From the NCBI RefSeq assembly GCF_002165255.2, contig NZ_CP028560.1, forward strand, positions 1 through 64,000: 64,000 nucleotides of DNA, written 5' to 3'. The notes under the pieces were generated by a model. That model saw only the letters and a program-made list of their open reading frames with translations. It did no database searches and was not told where the DNA came from. The stretch comes from Acinetobacter sp. WCHA45 (GTDB lineage Bacteria > Pseudomonadota > Gammaproteobacteria > Pseudomonadales > Moraxellaceae). Positions 35,483 to 44,298 of this stretch are shown here, piece after piece (the first letter of the stretch is position 1; every line of letters begins with the position of its first letter). The position numbers and the translations under genes are program-made.

Positions 35483-35800
35483 ATGGATAGTAAACAATAT
35501 ACTTGCCGTGTTACATGGTCAGCAGAATATAATGAGTATGTTGGGTTGTGTGCTGAGTTTCCATCATTGTCTTGGCTTGATGCGGATCAGTCTAAAGCAT
35601 TCTCAGGAATAGAGGAGCTCGTTGCTGATGTTGTCGCTGATATGATTAGCAATAATGAAAAAGTTCCTACACCACTCTCCGGGAAAATATAGTAGGCAGT
35701 TTGTTGTCCTTGTTCTCAGTGGTTCAACAAAAACTAGCCCTCGAAGCCGCAGAACGTGGCGTGGACATAAATTGTTTAGTATCAGTAAAAAGAGCGATGT
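35483..35800 (+). pseudogene. hicB: Decayed HicB-type antitoxin
   Basis: From ATG 35483 the frame reads MDSKQYTCRVTWSAEYNEYV, then LCAEFPSLSWLDAD and NNEKVPTPLSGKI, the HicB N-terminal partial RNase H fold, and stops at 35692. The C-terminal part is present in shifted frames: SRQFVVLVL and then VVQQKLALEAAERGVDIN, which is the HicB DNA-binding tail. At least two frameshifts break it and no hicA is present. The sequence 35801-35940 holds nothing I can support. Confidence 0.7.
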
Positions 35801-35944
35801 AATTTTAGTACGAGTGAGTGATAGAGCAGGAACCTATGCTTCATATATTCAGTAAATGGTATGTTTTTGAATTAATAGGTATTTTTAAATAAAGCTTTCT
35901 TTGATTTAGTGCTTTTTATTTAATAAATTAATTTTAAAAACAAC

Positions 35945-36325
35945 TTAGGCTAATTGATAAACACTATCTGGAAAGATTAAAAGAAAATATTTTTTAATTT
36001 CTGCTAATTCATTTAAGGCAGGTTCCCTTTCAAGCAGTTGAAATGTCCAAATAAGTACAGCCTGATGATTATCATAGCAAGTATTTACTCCAAGAAAATT
36101 AGCCATTCCATAACTTCTATTGATGTTCATTTCTTTAATTAATTGATTTCCTAAGTCACGAGCTTGCTGGCTGATCAATAACTCATTTGGTAACACGGCG
36201 GTCATCTCCACAAAATAATCTAATGCAGGTTCAATCCTTATATTTAAAAAGTTATAATTTAGTTGAAATGGATAAAATATACTTTCTATAAGTTGTAATA
36301 ACCTGCTGTAGGTTAATTTTAGCAA
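35945..36325 (-). CDS. Hypothetical protein
   Basis: A 126-codon frame reading MLKLTYSRLLQLIESIFYPF and later LPNELLISQQARDLGNQLIK. I do not recognise the family. A palindromic site (36299-36315) that resembles the operator of the divergent HTH gene lies inside its first ten codons. Either the start is further downstream, or the regulator blocks this gene from within. Confidence 0.5.
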   Translation of the reverse strand: MLKLTYSRLLQLIESIFYPFQLNYNFLNIRIEPALDYFVEMTAVLPNELLISQQARDLGNQLIKEMNINRSYGMANFLGVNTCYDNHQAVLIWTFQLLEREPALNELAEIKKYFLLIFPDSVYQLA

Positions 36326-36368
36326 AGTATTACTCAGTCAACAACTTCAAATAACCCACAGCAAGTTA
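36299..36368. promoter_or_regulatory. Paired 17-bp operators between divergent genes
   Basis: TAACCTGCTGTAGGTTA at 36299-36315 and TAACCCACAGCAAGTTA at 36352-36368 are two versions of one imperfect palindrome in opposite orientation, with centres 53 bp apart. The second lies 22 bp before the XRE gene. They are likely binding sites of that regulator. Confidence 0.6.
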
Positions 36369-36390
36369 TTTTTTGTAAATTAATTTAAAT

Positions 36391-36612
36391 ATGATTACTT
36401 GTAAGTTATCTAGCCTCATGGGCGATAGAAAAATTTTAAAATTAAGTGAAGTGGTGCATGCAACAGGTATCAATCGCAACACGCTCACAAGTATGTATTA
36501 TGACCGTGCTGTACGTATTGAATTACCAGTCGCCGATAAGTTGTGTAAGTACTTTAACTGTACGATGAATGATTTGTTTGAGTTTAAGGAAGAAGTTGAA
36601 GAAAAAGATTAA
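36391..36612 (+). CDS. Small Cro/CI-type HTH regulator
   Basis: A 73-aa protein consisting almost only of a helix-turn-helix: LKLSEVVHATGINRNTLTSMYYDRAVRIELPVADKLCKYF, ending FEFKEEVEEKD. Such single-domain Cro-like proteins repress their own and neighbouring promoters. It is divergent from a hypothetical gene, with paired palindromic sites between them. Its last codons take part in a tandem duplication that continues beyond the stop. Confidence 0.8.
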   Translation: MITCKLSSLMGDRKILKLSEVVHATGINRNTLTSMYYDRAVRIELPVADKLCKYFNCTMNDLFEFKEEVEEKD

Positions 36613-36678
36613 CTTAATACTTCGTTTGATAAGTTTTTCGAAGAAAAAGACTAGCCAATACTTAGTTTGATAAGTTTT
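36598..36678. repeat. Tandem duplication of about 41 bp at the end of the HTH gene
   Basis: GAAGAAAAAGATTAACTTAA (from 36598) and GAAGAAAAAGACTAGCCAAT (from 36640) begin two copies that both end in TTTGATAAGTTTT. The duplicated part contains the last codons and stop of the HTH gene, so the stop codon exists twice. From 36679 to 36824 nothing more is seen. Confidence 0.6.
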
Positions 36679-36907
36679 CCCTACAGGTCTAATACTGAAT
36701 TTTATAAAGCTTCATCGAAAACATATATTTACTTTATTATTTATATAAAGGAATCAATCGAATGATAGAGGTATTTTTCTTATACCTTAATTAATCTGAA
36801 TCGCGGATAAGAAATTAACAGAGATGGATCCGGAAATTTGAACAACTGCTATAAGTGATATTCTGCTCCTCAAATGATGTTATAAACATCAATATATGGA
36901 GTATTTT

Positions 36908-37213
36908 ATGGCACGTAGACCAAGAAGAAATCATTCAAATGATTTTAAAGCTAAGGTAGCACTTGCTGCGATTAAAGCAGAAAAAACACTTGCTGAATTG
37001 AGTTCTGAGTTTGATGTTCATCAAAACCAAATTATTGACTGGAAAAATCAATTAATCTCAGCTTCCTCGCAAGCTTTCGATCAATCAAAAGCTCCATCAG
37101 AACCCCCCATTGATCTTAAAAAGTTACATGCAAAAATCGGTGAGCAGGCATTAGAAATTGATTTTTTAGAAGGTGTGTTGAAGAAACTGGGCCGCTTCAA
37201 CCACAAAAGTTAA
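36908..37213 (+). CDS. IS3-family transposase OrfA
   Basis: A 101-aa OrfA, MARRPRRNHSNDFKAKVALA, with the helix-turn-helix KTLAELSSEFDVHQNQIIDW and a C-terminal coiled coil (KLHAKIGEQALEIDFLEGVL). GGAG before ATG 36908 favours this start over the ATG 12 bp upstream. It overlaps orfB in another frame. Confidence 0.85.
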   Translation: MARRPRRNHSNDFKAKVALAAIKAEKTLAELSSEFDVHQNQIIDWKNQLISASSQAFDQSKAPSEPPIDLKKLHAKIGEQALEIDFLEGVLKKLGRFNHKS

Positions 37214-38040
37214 TCGACGACTCACTTCAGATTTCAGTATCTAAGCAAGCTAAGCTGCTGAAAGTCTCCCGTGGTTGTTATTATTATCGCCCAAAACCTG
37301 TTAGCTCATCAGATCTGAAACTGATGCGGTGTATTGATGAATTACATATGCAATATCCTTTTGCAGGCAGCCGTATGATGCGTGATTTGTTGAATCGTCA
37401 AGGGCATCATATAGGACGACGTCATACACGTACTTTAATGAAGAAAATGGGTATTCAGGCGTTATATTGCAAACCAAATTTAAGCCAGGCGAATCAAGCT
37501 CACCGTAAATATCCATATCTGCTCTAAGGGTTGGCTATTCAGCGCAGTAATCAAGTGTGGTCTACGGATATAACGTATATCCCTATGGCAAAAGGCTTTG
37601 TTTATTTATGTGCTGTGATTGATTGGCATAGCCGCAAGGTACTTGCGCATAGGGTATCGATTAGTATGGAGGTGGATTTTTGTATTTCGGCTTTAAATGA
37701 AGCGATTGAAAAATATGGTCGACCTGAAATATTTAATACAGACCAAGGCAGCCAGTTTACCAGTGATGCATTTATTGATGTATTGAAATCAAATGGCATT
37801 CAAATCAGTATGGATGGTAAAGGTCGATGGGTAGATAATGTGATGGTTGAACGATTATGGCGGAGCGTTAAATATGAAGAGGTGTATCTCAAAGCTTATA
37901 GCAGTGTCACAGATGCGAAAAAGCAATTAAGTGCATATTTTGAGTTTTATAATTTGAAACGACCTCATTCGAGTCTAGACAAAATGACACCAAATGAGTT
38001 TTACTATGATCAGCTACCCCAACAAAACAAGGTGGCTTAA
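37186..38040 (+). pseudogene. IS3-family transposase OrfB with a premature stop
   Basis: The OrfB frame opens within the end of orfA (LQPQKLIDDSLQISVSKQAK), runs through HTH_21 (GCYYYRPKP, FAGSRMMRDLL), and hits TAA at 37525-37527 after KYPYLL, where relatives usually have a Lys or Arg (YLLRGL). It then continues in the same frame with the DDE triad intact (VWSTDITYIP, FNTDQGSQFTS, NVMVERLWRS). A single nonsense change therefore probably inactivates it. Confidence 0.75.
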
Positions 38041-38101
38041 CTAGAGCGGAATATCACTTATAAATACGCTTTTAGTTGTTCAAACAAGTGGGACCACCTC
38101 T

Positions 38102-38145
38102 ATATCTCGATAGGTATAGTAGAGTGATATCTCGATAGGTATAGT
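38102..38145. repeat. Direct repeat before aac(3)-II
   Basis: ATATCTCGATAGGTATAGT occurs at 38102-38120 and again at 38127-38145, a period of 25 bp. Each copy ends in TATAGT, which resembles a -10 box, so the duplication may double the promoter of aac(3)-II. Confidence 0.7.
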
Positions 38146-38172
38146 GTTTTGCAGTTTAGAGGAGATATCGCG

Positions 38173-39033
38173 ATGCATACGCGGAAGGCAATAACGGAGG
38201 CGCTTCAAAAACTCGGAGTCCAAACCGGTGACCTCTTGATGGTGCATGCCTCACTTAAAGCGATTGGTCCGGTCGAAGGAGGAGCGGAGACGGTCGTTGC
38301 CGCGTTACGCTCCGCGGTTGGGCCGACTGGCACTGTGATGGGATACGCGTCGTGGGACCGATCACCCTACGAGGAGACTCTGAATGGCGCTCGGCTGGAT
38401 GACGAAGCCCGCCGTACCTGGCTGCCGTTCGATCCCGCAACAGCCGGGACTTACCGTGGGTTCGGCCTGCTGAATCAATTTCTGGTTCAAGCCCCCGGCG
38501 CGCGGCGCAGCGCGCACCCCGATGCATCGATGGTCGCGGTTGGTCCGCTGGCTGAAACGCTGACGGAGCCTCACGAACTCGGTCACGCCTTGGGGGAAGG
38601 ATCGCCCGTCGAGCGGTTCGTTCGCCTTGGCGGGAAGGCCCTGCTGTTGGGTGCGCCGCTAAACTCCGTTACCGCATTGCACTACGCCGAGGCGGTTGCC
38701 GATATCCCCAACAAACGGTGGGTGACGTATGAGATGCCGATGCTTGGAAGAGACGGTGAAGTCGCCTGGAAAACGGCATCGGATTACGATTCAAACGGCA
38801 TTCTCGATTGCTTTGCTATCGAAGGAAAGCCGGATGCGGTTGAAACTATAGCAAATGCTTACGTGAAGCTCGGTCGCCATCGAGAAGGTGTCGTGGGCTT
38901 TGCTCAGTGCTACCTGTTCGACGCGCAGGACATCGTGACGTTCGGCGTCACCTATCTTGAGAAGCATTTCGGAACCACTCCGATCGTGCCTCCGCACGAG
39001 GCCGTCGAGCGCTCTTGCGAGCCTTCAGGTTAG
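38173..39033 (+). CDS. aac(3)-II: Aminoglycoside 3-N-acetyltransferase AAC(3)-II (IId/IIe type)
   Basis: A 286-aa enzyme that acetylates the 3-amino group of gentamicin, tobramycin and related drugs with acetyl-CoA. The start MHTRKAITEALQKLGVQTGD and the phrases VHASLKAIGPVEGGAETV, GYASWDRSPYEET and LLLGAPLNSVTALHYAE are those of AAC(3)-II. The ATG 38173 is chosen over an upstream ATG at 38149 because it gives the known length. It is followed 12 bp later by tmrB, the usual neighbour. It is GC-rich compared with the backbone. Subtype IId versus IIe cannot be settled by eye. Confidence 0.93.
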   Translation: MHTRKAITEALQKLGVQTGDLLMVHASLKAIGPVEGGAETVVAALRSAVGPTGTVMGYASWDRSPYEETLNGARLDDEARRTWLPFDPATAGTYRGFGLLNQFLVQAPGARRSAHPDASMVAVGPLAETLTEPHELGHALGEGSPVERFVRLGGKALLLGAPLNSVTALHYAEAVADIPNKRWVTYEMPMLGRDGEVAWKTASDYDSNGILDCFAIEGKPDAVETIANAYVKLGRHREGVVGFAQCYLFDAQDIVTFGVTYLEKHFGTTPIVPPHEAVERSCEPSG

Positions 39034-39045
39034 AGGCCGTCGACA

Positions 39046-39588
39046 ATGATAATCTGGATCAACGGACCTTTCGGCGCCGGAAAGACGACGCTCGCTAAGC
39101 GGCTGCGCGATCGGCGTTCCAAATCGCTGATCTTTGACCCCGAGGAAATCGGGTTCGTGGTGAAAGAAACGGTCCCCATGCCAGCGAGCGGAGACTATCA
39201 GGATCTCCCCTTGTGGAGGGGACTTACGATCGCGGCGGTCAGGGAGATTCGAAGGAATTACTCGCAGGACATCATCATCCCAATGACGCTCGTGCACCCG
39301 GACTATCTGACTGAGATACTCGACGGGGTAAGGCGGATCGACGATCAGCTGCTGCACATCTTTCTGACGCTCAACGAGGACCTATTGCGTCACCGGATCG
39401 CGAACCAGACCATGCATCCTGACCCGAATCGAAATGCGGAGATTCGAGAGTGGCGATTAGCGAATGTCGCCCGATGCTTGGCCGCAAGGGAACGGCTTCC
39501 ATGCACAACCCGTGTTCTCGATAGTGGTGCACACACCAGCGATGAACTCGCAGCGATGGTGCTCGACGGAATCGATGGGCGCACCTGA
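39046..39588 (+). CDS. tmrB: TmrB-like ATP-binding protein (tunicamycin resistance family)
   Basis: A 180-aa P-loop protein with Walker A NGPFGAGKTTLAKRL at residues 6-20. The TmrB family is associated with tunicamycin resistance in Bacillus; its role here is unproven. It is the standard downstream partner of aac(3)-II in resistance regions and probably shares its promoter. Confidence 0.85.
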   Translation: MIIWINGPFGAGKTTLAKRLRDRRSKSLIFDPEEIGFVVKETVPMPASGDYQDLPLWRGLTIAAVREIRRNYSQDIIIPMTLVHPDYLTEILDGVRRIDDQLLHIFLTLNEDLLRHRIANQTMHPDPNRNAEIREWRLANVARCLAARERLPCTTRVLDSGAHTSDELAAMVLDGIDGRT

Positions 39589-39681
39589 TCGCCTTCGACG
39601 CCTGCGCAAAGCGTAGCGCGAGGGTGGCGGGCTCACGACCAAACGCCCAGAGGTCGATCATCGCAGGGATGTTTGGCTTTG

Positions 39682-39980
39682 TGGTGCGGACGACGGGACT
39701 CGAACCCGTACTCTCACAGAGAAGCAGATTTTCGTACCACCTCGACTTTCGCCGCCGTCTGATGACGTTCGTGGTCTGGACTGTCCCTTCGCCATTGCCC
39801 GAAGGCTTTAGGCGCCGCCCGTCCAGTCTCTACACCTTCCCCCGAAGGGGCTTGGCTCGGGATTGGCTTAGGGTATTGCCCGTTAGCGTTCCCCGACTTT
39901 GAGCGGTTCTACTCCGCGGATTTCCCCGCGGGCACTCCAATTTTAAAGTCTGCTGCGTCTACCGATTTCGCCACGTCCGC
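39682..39980 (-). tRNA. tRNA-Leu(UAA) split by a group I intron
   Basis: On the reverse strand, exon 1 is 39980-39946 (GCGGACGTGGCGAAATCGGT ... GCAGACTT) and exon 2 is 39732-39682 (AAAATCTGCTTCTC ... CGTCCGCACCA). The acceptor stem GCGGACG/CGTCCGC, the T-arm CGGGTTCGAGTCCCG and an encoded CCA are visible. Joining the exons gives the anticodon arm GCAGA-CTTAAAA-TCTGC, a 5-bp stem and 7-nt loop with anticodon UAA. The intron sits after the first anticodon base. The GC-rich gene lies 90 bp after tmrB, so it belongs to the foreign block. Confidence 0.9.
39733..39945 (-). ncRNA. Group I self-splicing intron in tRNA-Leu(UAA), 213 nt
   Basis: On the reverse strand the intron starts TAAAATTGGAG after a U that ends exon 1 and ends in ...GGTACG, with the 3' terminal G required of group I introns. 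The conserved core can be read in order: Q-like AATCCCGAGCCAAG, R-like GTGTAGAGACTGGACGGG, and S-like GGGACAGTCCAGA (P7 and P3 strands). No ORF is inside. It should splice with guanosine as cofactor. Group I introns at this site of tRNA-Leu(UAA) are known from cyanobacteria and some proteobacteria. Confidence 0.85.
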
Positions 39981-40541
39981 CTTTTTTCGCCGTTCCTAGC
40001 GCTCGTGCGATGCACCTATGTTGCACCTAGCGCCGAATCGTTCTTCGTCATCCTGAAAAACCACGTCTCCTAAAGCCTTGCATAGCTTATCTTTTCTCCA
40101 CCACGAACTTTTTTGTGGGATGGTAGAAAAAAAGACTTTTTAAGTCCGCTGGCTTGCCAGGCCTTGTTAGCTTGTACGGTCATGGTTATCGGGTAAAGAA
40201 TATTGACGGCATCGCTGGTGTCGGTGGCTGAAAAGCCGGCTCCCATCAGGGCAATAGCCATTTCAGATGCAGGCGTACAGGGCAATGGTCAACAGCTACA
40301 GCCTGTCTGACGATTCCGGCGTCATGGCTGCGGCGGCTATCACGCATTTTTTGTTCGGTCAGGCGGTGTTTTCGTACCTCAATGGTTGGAGCGTGTTGAT
40401 CGGACCTGGTACAGGTTTGGACAGCACGGGCTGCAAATACGCAAGGGATTTAATGGGCCTGGTGGCGTTCACGGCTTTTATCGTGACGTTTCTGTTCAGG
40501 GGCTACTCATAATCTCGTGGCTCGGCGGTTCCCGGCACACC
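39981..40541. other. Intergenic region with fragments of unknown genes
   Basis: Short GC-rich frames are visible on both strands: reverse near 40150-40260 (AIALMGAGFSATDTSDAVN) and forward 40267-40512 (AYRAMVNSYSLSDDSGVMAA, ending in a hydrophobic TM-like segment). Neither has a clear ribosome binding site or a family I recognise. They look like ends of genes cut during assembly of the block. Confidence 0.35.
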
Positions 40542-41699
40542 ATGACAGTAAGGAAGGACCCTGTGTCTCAACTCTCCCAGCTTCGAAGCCCCGCCGCCGT
40601 GCAGGCTGCCATCGATGAGTTCGTGCAACTGGGCCGCACGAAATTCCTGGCGCGCCACGGCTACGGCAAGTCCCGCGACTTCCTGGTACGTGATCCGAAG
40701 ACCGGCACCGATTGCGATTCCAAGGCCATCGCCGGTGTGGCCTTCGGCAAGCAATTTCCCGAGCAGGGCCCGCTCACTGCTGACAGCTTCTCCGGTGGCG
40801 AGGCGACCGTCGTTCCGGCGCTGACGCGGCTCGGGTTTCGCATCATTCGCATCGGCGAAGACTGGTCCGAAGAAGAGGTCCTGGCCACGGTCGAAGACTA
40901 TTTCGACATGCTGCGTGCCGAGGCGGCTGGGGAGCCGTACAACAAGTCCGAGCACAACCAGGCACTGCGCCAACTGCTGAACGGTCGCAGCAAGTCTTCA
41001 GTCGAGCTCAAGCACCAGAACATTAGCGCCGTACTCGATGCCCTGGGCCTGCCCTATATCAACGGCTACAAGCCACGCGGCAACAGCCAACTGCTGCTGC
41101 GTAAATCCGTACACGCCTACGTTCTGGAACATCAGCAGACGGTCGGCGCTCTTGTCGATGCCCTGGAGGAGGTAAAACTTCCGGGTGACAAAACCTACCG
41201 AGCGGCTTTGGTAGAACCACCCGCCCGTGAAGTGCTTGTGCGTACCCCGGCATCTCTACGGCAACGCCTACCGCGAAAGTTCGATTATGCCGCTCGCGAT
41301 GAAGCCAACCGCAAGCTGGGCCGGGCAGGGGAGCAGTGGGTGATTGGCTACGAACAGCAACGCCTGACCGAGCTCGGCCACCCAGAGCTTTTTCAGCGGC
41401 TGGATTGGGTGTCCGACACCCAGGGAGACGGTGCGGGGTTCGACATCCTGTCGTTCGAAGAGGACGCCCATGAGCGCTTCATCGAGGTGAAAACCACCAA
41501 TGGCGGGGTAGGCTCGTCTTTCTTGGTCAGCCACAACGAACTCGAATTCTCCAAGGAGGCGGGCGATCAATTCCATCTGTATCGCGTGTTCCAGTTTCGG
41601 GACGGTCCGCGCCTGTTCACGCTACCCGGCGACCTCAGCCAACATGTGCATCTCAAGCCGACGGACTACCGGGCGAGTTTCCGGAGTTTGGTGGGGTAA
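40542..41699 (+). CDS. DUF3883-domain protein, putative nuclease
   Basis: A 385-aa protein with the start chosen at ATG 40542; the frame is open upstream. The C-terminal third has the DUF3883 pattern: GRAGEQWVIGYEQQRL near residue 260, DTQGDGAGFDILSFE near 290, RFIEVKTTNGGVGSSFLVS near 310 and YRVFQF near 343. The D...ExK arrangement is PD-(D/E)XK nuclease-like. The N-terminal half (FLARHGYGKSRDFLV, YNKSEHNQALRQLLNGRS, HQNISAVLDALGLPYINGYK) resembles McrA-like restriction proteins. DUF3883 often occurs in restriction and defence loci; here it stands alone before an IS1182-family element. Confidence 0.75.
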   Translation: MTVRKDPVSQLSQLRSPAAVQAAIDEFVQLGRTKFLARHGYGKSRDFLVRDPKTGTDCDSKAIAGVAFGKQFPEQGPLTADSFSGGEATVVPALTRLGFRIIRIGEDWSEEEVLATVEDYFDMLRAEAAGEPYNKSEHNQALRQLLNGRSKSSVELKHQNISAVLDALGLPYINGYKPRGNSQLLLRKSVHAYVLEHQQTVGALVDALEEVKLPGDKTYRAALVEPPAREVLVRTPASLRQRLPRKFDYAARDEANRKLGRAGEQWVIGYEQQRLTELGHPELFQRLDWVSDTQGDGAGFDILSFEEDAHERFIEVKTTNGGVGSSFLVSHNELEFSKEAGDQFHLYRVFQFRDGPRLFTLPGDLSQHVHLKPTDYRASFRSLVG

Positions 41700-41732
41700 A
41701 GGCAGGGTTCTGTTGAGCCGAATGGCTGTGTG

Positions 41733-43350
41733 CGGCCGATTCTGTTGAAAAAGTAGCGGCCTCCCCATGCCGTTGGCAAAATTGCTTTGTCAGCGAGCGT
41801 GGGGGCGAACAGCATGATGGGACAGTTACCGGGAGGACAGCAGCGCCTGTTCTACTCGTTCAATCTGGAAGATCACGTCCCGGCCCAACATCTCCTGCGC
41901 AGCATCGACCAGTGCTTGGATCTCAGTGATCTACGTGCCTACCTGGCAGATTTCTATAGCCCCATCGGGCGTCCCTCGATTGACCCGGAGTTGATGGTGC
42001 GCATGCTGGTCGTCGGCTACTTGCTATGGCATTCGTTCCGAGCGGCGATTGTGCGAAGAGGTGCACCTGAACCTGGCCTATCGCTGGTTCTGCCGGTTGG
42101 GTCTGGAAGACGAAGTCCCCAATCACTCGACCTTCTCGAAGAATCGCCATGGGCGTTTTCGTGACAGCGATCTATTCCGCTGGTTATTCAATGAGGTGCT
42201 GCGGCGCTGCATGGCAGCCGGCCTAGTCAAGGGTGAAGGTTTCGCCGTCGACGCCAGCATCATTAAGGCGGATGCCAGCCGGCAACGTGGGGTGGCGGGA
42301 GATGAGGTCGATTGGAACGATCCAAAGCTCAGCAGCCGCGCAGTGCGCGAGTACCTCGAAGCCCTTGATGAAGAGGCGCTGGCTGAGGCTCTTCCCAAGA
42401 AAATTTCGCTCACTGATCCTCAGTCCCGTTGGACAGCAGCGCCAGGTGGCCCGGCCTTTTTTGCCTACTCCACGAATTACCTGATCGACACTGAGCACGG
42501 TGTGATCATGGACGTGGAAGCTACCCCGGCGCACCGTACCGCCGAAGTCGATTCGACTAGGACGATGGTCGAGCGTGTCGAGGCGCAGTTCGATCTCACA
42601 CCGGAACGCCTTATCGGCGATACCGCTTATGGCACCGCCCCGATGCTGGCCTGGATGGTCGAAGAAAAGGACATCGAACCGCATGTGCCGGTGTGGGACA
42701 AGACCGAGCGCAAGGACGACAGCCTCTCCAGTAACGACTTTCACTGGAGTCAGGACGCCAATGAATATCGCTGCCCAGCCGGCAAACCGCTACGCAGTGA
42801 ATGGCGCGCCTTCACCCAGCAAAGGTCGCGGGTAACTAAGGCCAAAACCGTCATTTACCGCTCCAGCCAAACCGACTGCGCCACCTGCCCGTTGAAAGCG
42901 AAATGCTGCCCCAACACGCCGAATCGGAAGATCGTCCGCAGCATCCATGAGGCTGCCCGCGACGTGGCTCGACGCATCGCCAAGACACCGGAGTACCTCG
43001 TCTCTCGCTGCGAACGAAAGAAGGTGGAGATGCTTTTCGCCCACCTCAAACGGATCATGAAACTCGACCGTTTACGACTGCGTGGCCTAACGGGTGCCAC
43101 TGACGAATTCACCTTGGCTGCGATGGTGCAGAACCTGCGCCGCATGGCCAAGCTTTTGCCTCAAGGGCCACCGCTGACGGGATAGGTATGCCTGCTACGA
43201 GCAGAAACCCTCAAATTAACCCTTAAACCTGAGCAAGGACGCTCAGTGAAACGCCGGAAGGCAACTTGAAGTGGCTTGCAGCCACTTCGACAGCAGGCAC
43301 ACCTGATCGGCAGGCTGCCGCTAAAGCTACTTTTTCAACAGAATCGGCCG
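41733..43350 (+). mobile_element. IS1182-family element (ISCfr1-like), 1618 bp
   Basis: Perfect 24-bp terminal inverted repeats: CGGCCGATTCTGTTGAAAAA... at 41733-41756 and the inverse at 43327-43350. It contains one transposase gene with a frameshift. ISCfr1 is a common neighbour of aac(3)-II, which supports the name, but identity was not checked. Confidence 0.85.
41787..43185 (+). pseudogene. IS1182-family transposase, frameshifted
   Basis: The N-terminal part (MMGQLPGGQQRLFYSFNLED, PELMVRMLVVGY) ends in the wrong frame near 42020, and the rest of the protein (LCEEVHLNLAYRWFCRLGLE to FAHLKRIMKLDRLRL) is intact from 42049 in another frame. One extra T in GGCTACTTGCTATGG accounts for the shift: without it the protein reads VGYCYGIRSERRLCEEV. 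It is either a real mutation or a sequencing error. The likely start is ATG 41814. Confidence 0.8.
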
Positions 43351-43610
43351 ATTTGTGCCGGTCGTCAAGGACCGCTTCGGATCACTCTCAACCGGATCGC
43401 GGGCCAGCTGATTTGCTAAAACCCGCGCCAAACTCAACGAAGGATTTCGCATGATCCGTTTTTTTTGGCGATCACGCTCGGCCTGATGGTTGGCTGCTCG
43501 TCGAGTTCAAGTTCGATCTGATCAGTGAGCGGTAGCGCAAGTGGATCGCCTCAGCCAAGCAGCGTTGTTGCCGGCGGCCGGAAGAAAGCCTTGAACTAGT
43601 AGCGGAAAGG
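43351..43610. other. GC-rich remnant after the IS1182-family element
   Basis: At 43451 a very short lipoprotein-like frame, ATGATCCGTTTTTTTTGG, is broken after the T run. Nothing else is recognisable. The composition changes to AT-rich at about 43600, so this is the right end of the foreign resistance block. Confidence 0.4.
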
Positions 43611-44023
43611 ATGAAACTTTATTTTTACGATTCTCAGCATTTTCCAAGGTTGAGCGAAAATTAGGATGATACTTTAATGATTCCGGCCTCCATCCCCACA
43701 AAACGCTTGCAGATGGCAGAATTGAAATAAGTCATTGTTTTAAATGGATTTTTGCAGGAATTGCTACGTTGCAGGGTCCTGTAGTTAGGATGACACTTTA
43801 TTTTCCTCCCACAATCAAAGCATCCATCCATGCATTTGTGAAATCAGAACCCATTGAACGCATTGAGTTTGAAAAAAACTTGCTGAACTTAGGTATCGTG
43901 AACAATTATGAAAAATATATAGACTACAATAATTTGCTGTTTCACGTTTTGTTTAGCAAATGGATTAACAGTCCAGTTGACTTTGGATATTTTGTCGATC
44001 AAAACTTTTACGGTGCCAGCTAA
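43611..44023 (+). pseudogene. Broken hypothetical gene
   Basis: ATG 43611 reads MKLYFYDSQHFPRLSEN and a stop; a shifted frame then continues as YFNDSGLHPHKTLADGRIEI, ATLQGPVVRMTLYFPPTIKA and on to DFGYFVDQNFYGAS, stop 44023. The two frames seem to be one gene of about 135 codons with a frameshift near 43660. I do not recognise the family. From ATG 43790 a 77-codon frame could still be read. Confidence 0.4.
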
Positions 44024-44039
44024 GCTCACTCAAAACATC

Positions 44040-44058
44040 TACGGTGTAATACACCGTA
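44040..44058. repeat. Palindrome downstream of the hypothetical gene
   Basis: TACGGTGTAATACACCGTA is a 19-bp palindrome around one central base, followed by AAAAAG. It could act as a terminator or protein-binding site. From 44059 to 44298 no other feature is seen. Confidence 0.5.
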
Positions 44059-44298
44059 AAAAGAATTGCACCTGGTACTTGCCACTAAAAAATGACAGTG
44101 AATGACATTTTGAGAGAAAAAAATTGTGGGGTAGTGCCTTTTCTACTCCTTTGAGAATTTTAATTATGACAATTCCGATACACCTAACAATAACTTCATA
44201 TTTTTCTTTCTTGAACTAAGATTCAATAACTTAACTAATTTCTATTTCAATCATAAAATATGATATGTTGACCTTAAGAATAATTCATAAACTTTACT

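Larger units (their letters stand above)
36825..38096 (+). mobile_element. IS3-family insertion sequence, about 1272 bp
   Basis: The ends TGGATCC and GGGACCA begin imperfect inverted repeats that share TTTGAACAACT and TATAAGTGATATTC (left, near 36838-36866) with their inverse on the right (GAATATCACTTATA, AGTTGTTCAAA, near 38048-38083). The target duplication is not clear. It separates the AT-rich backbone from the GC-rich aac(3)-II block. Confidence 0.75.
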
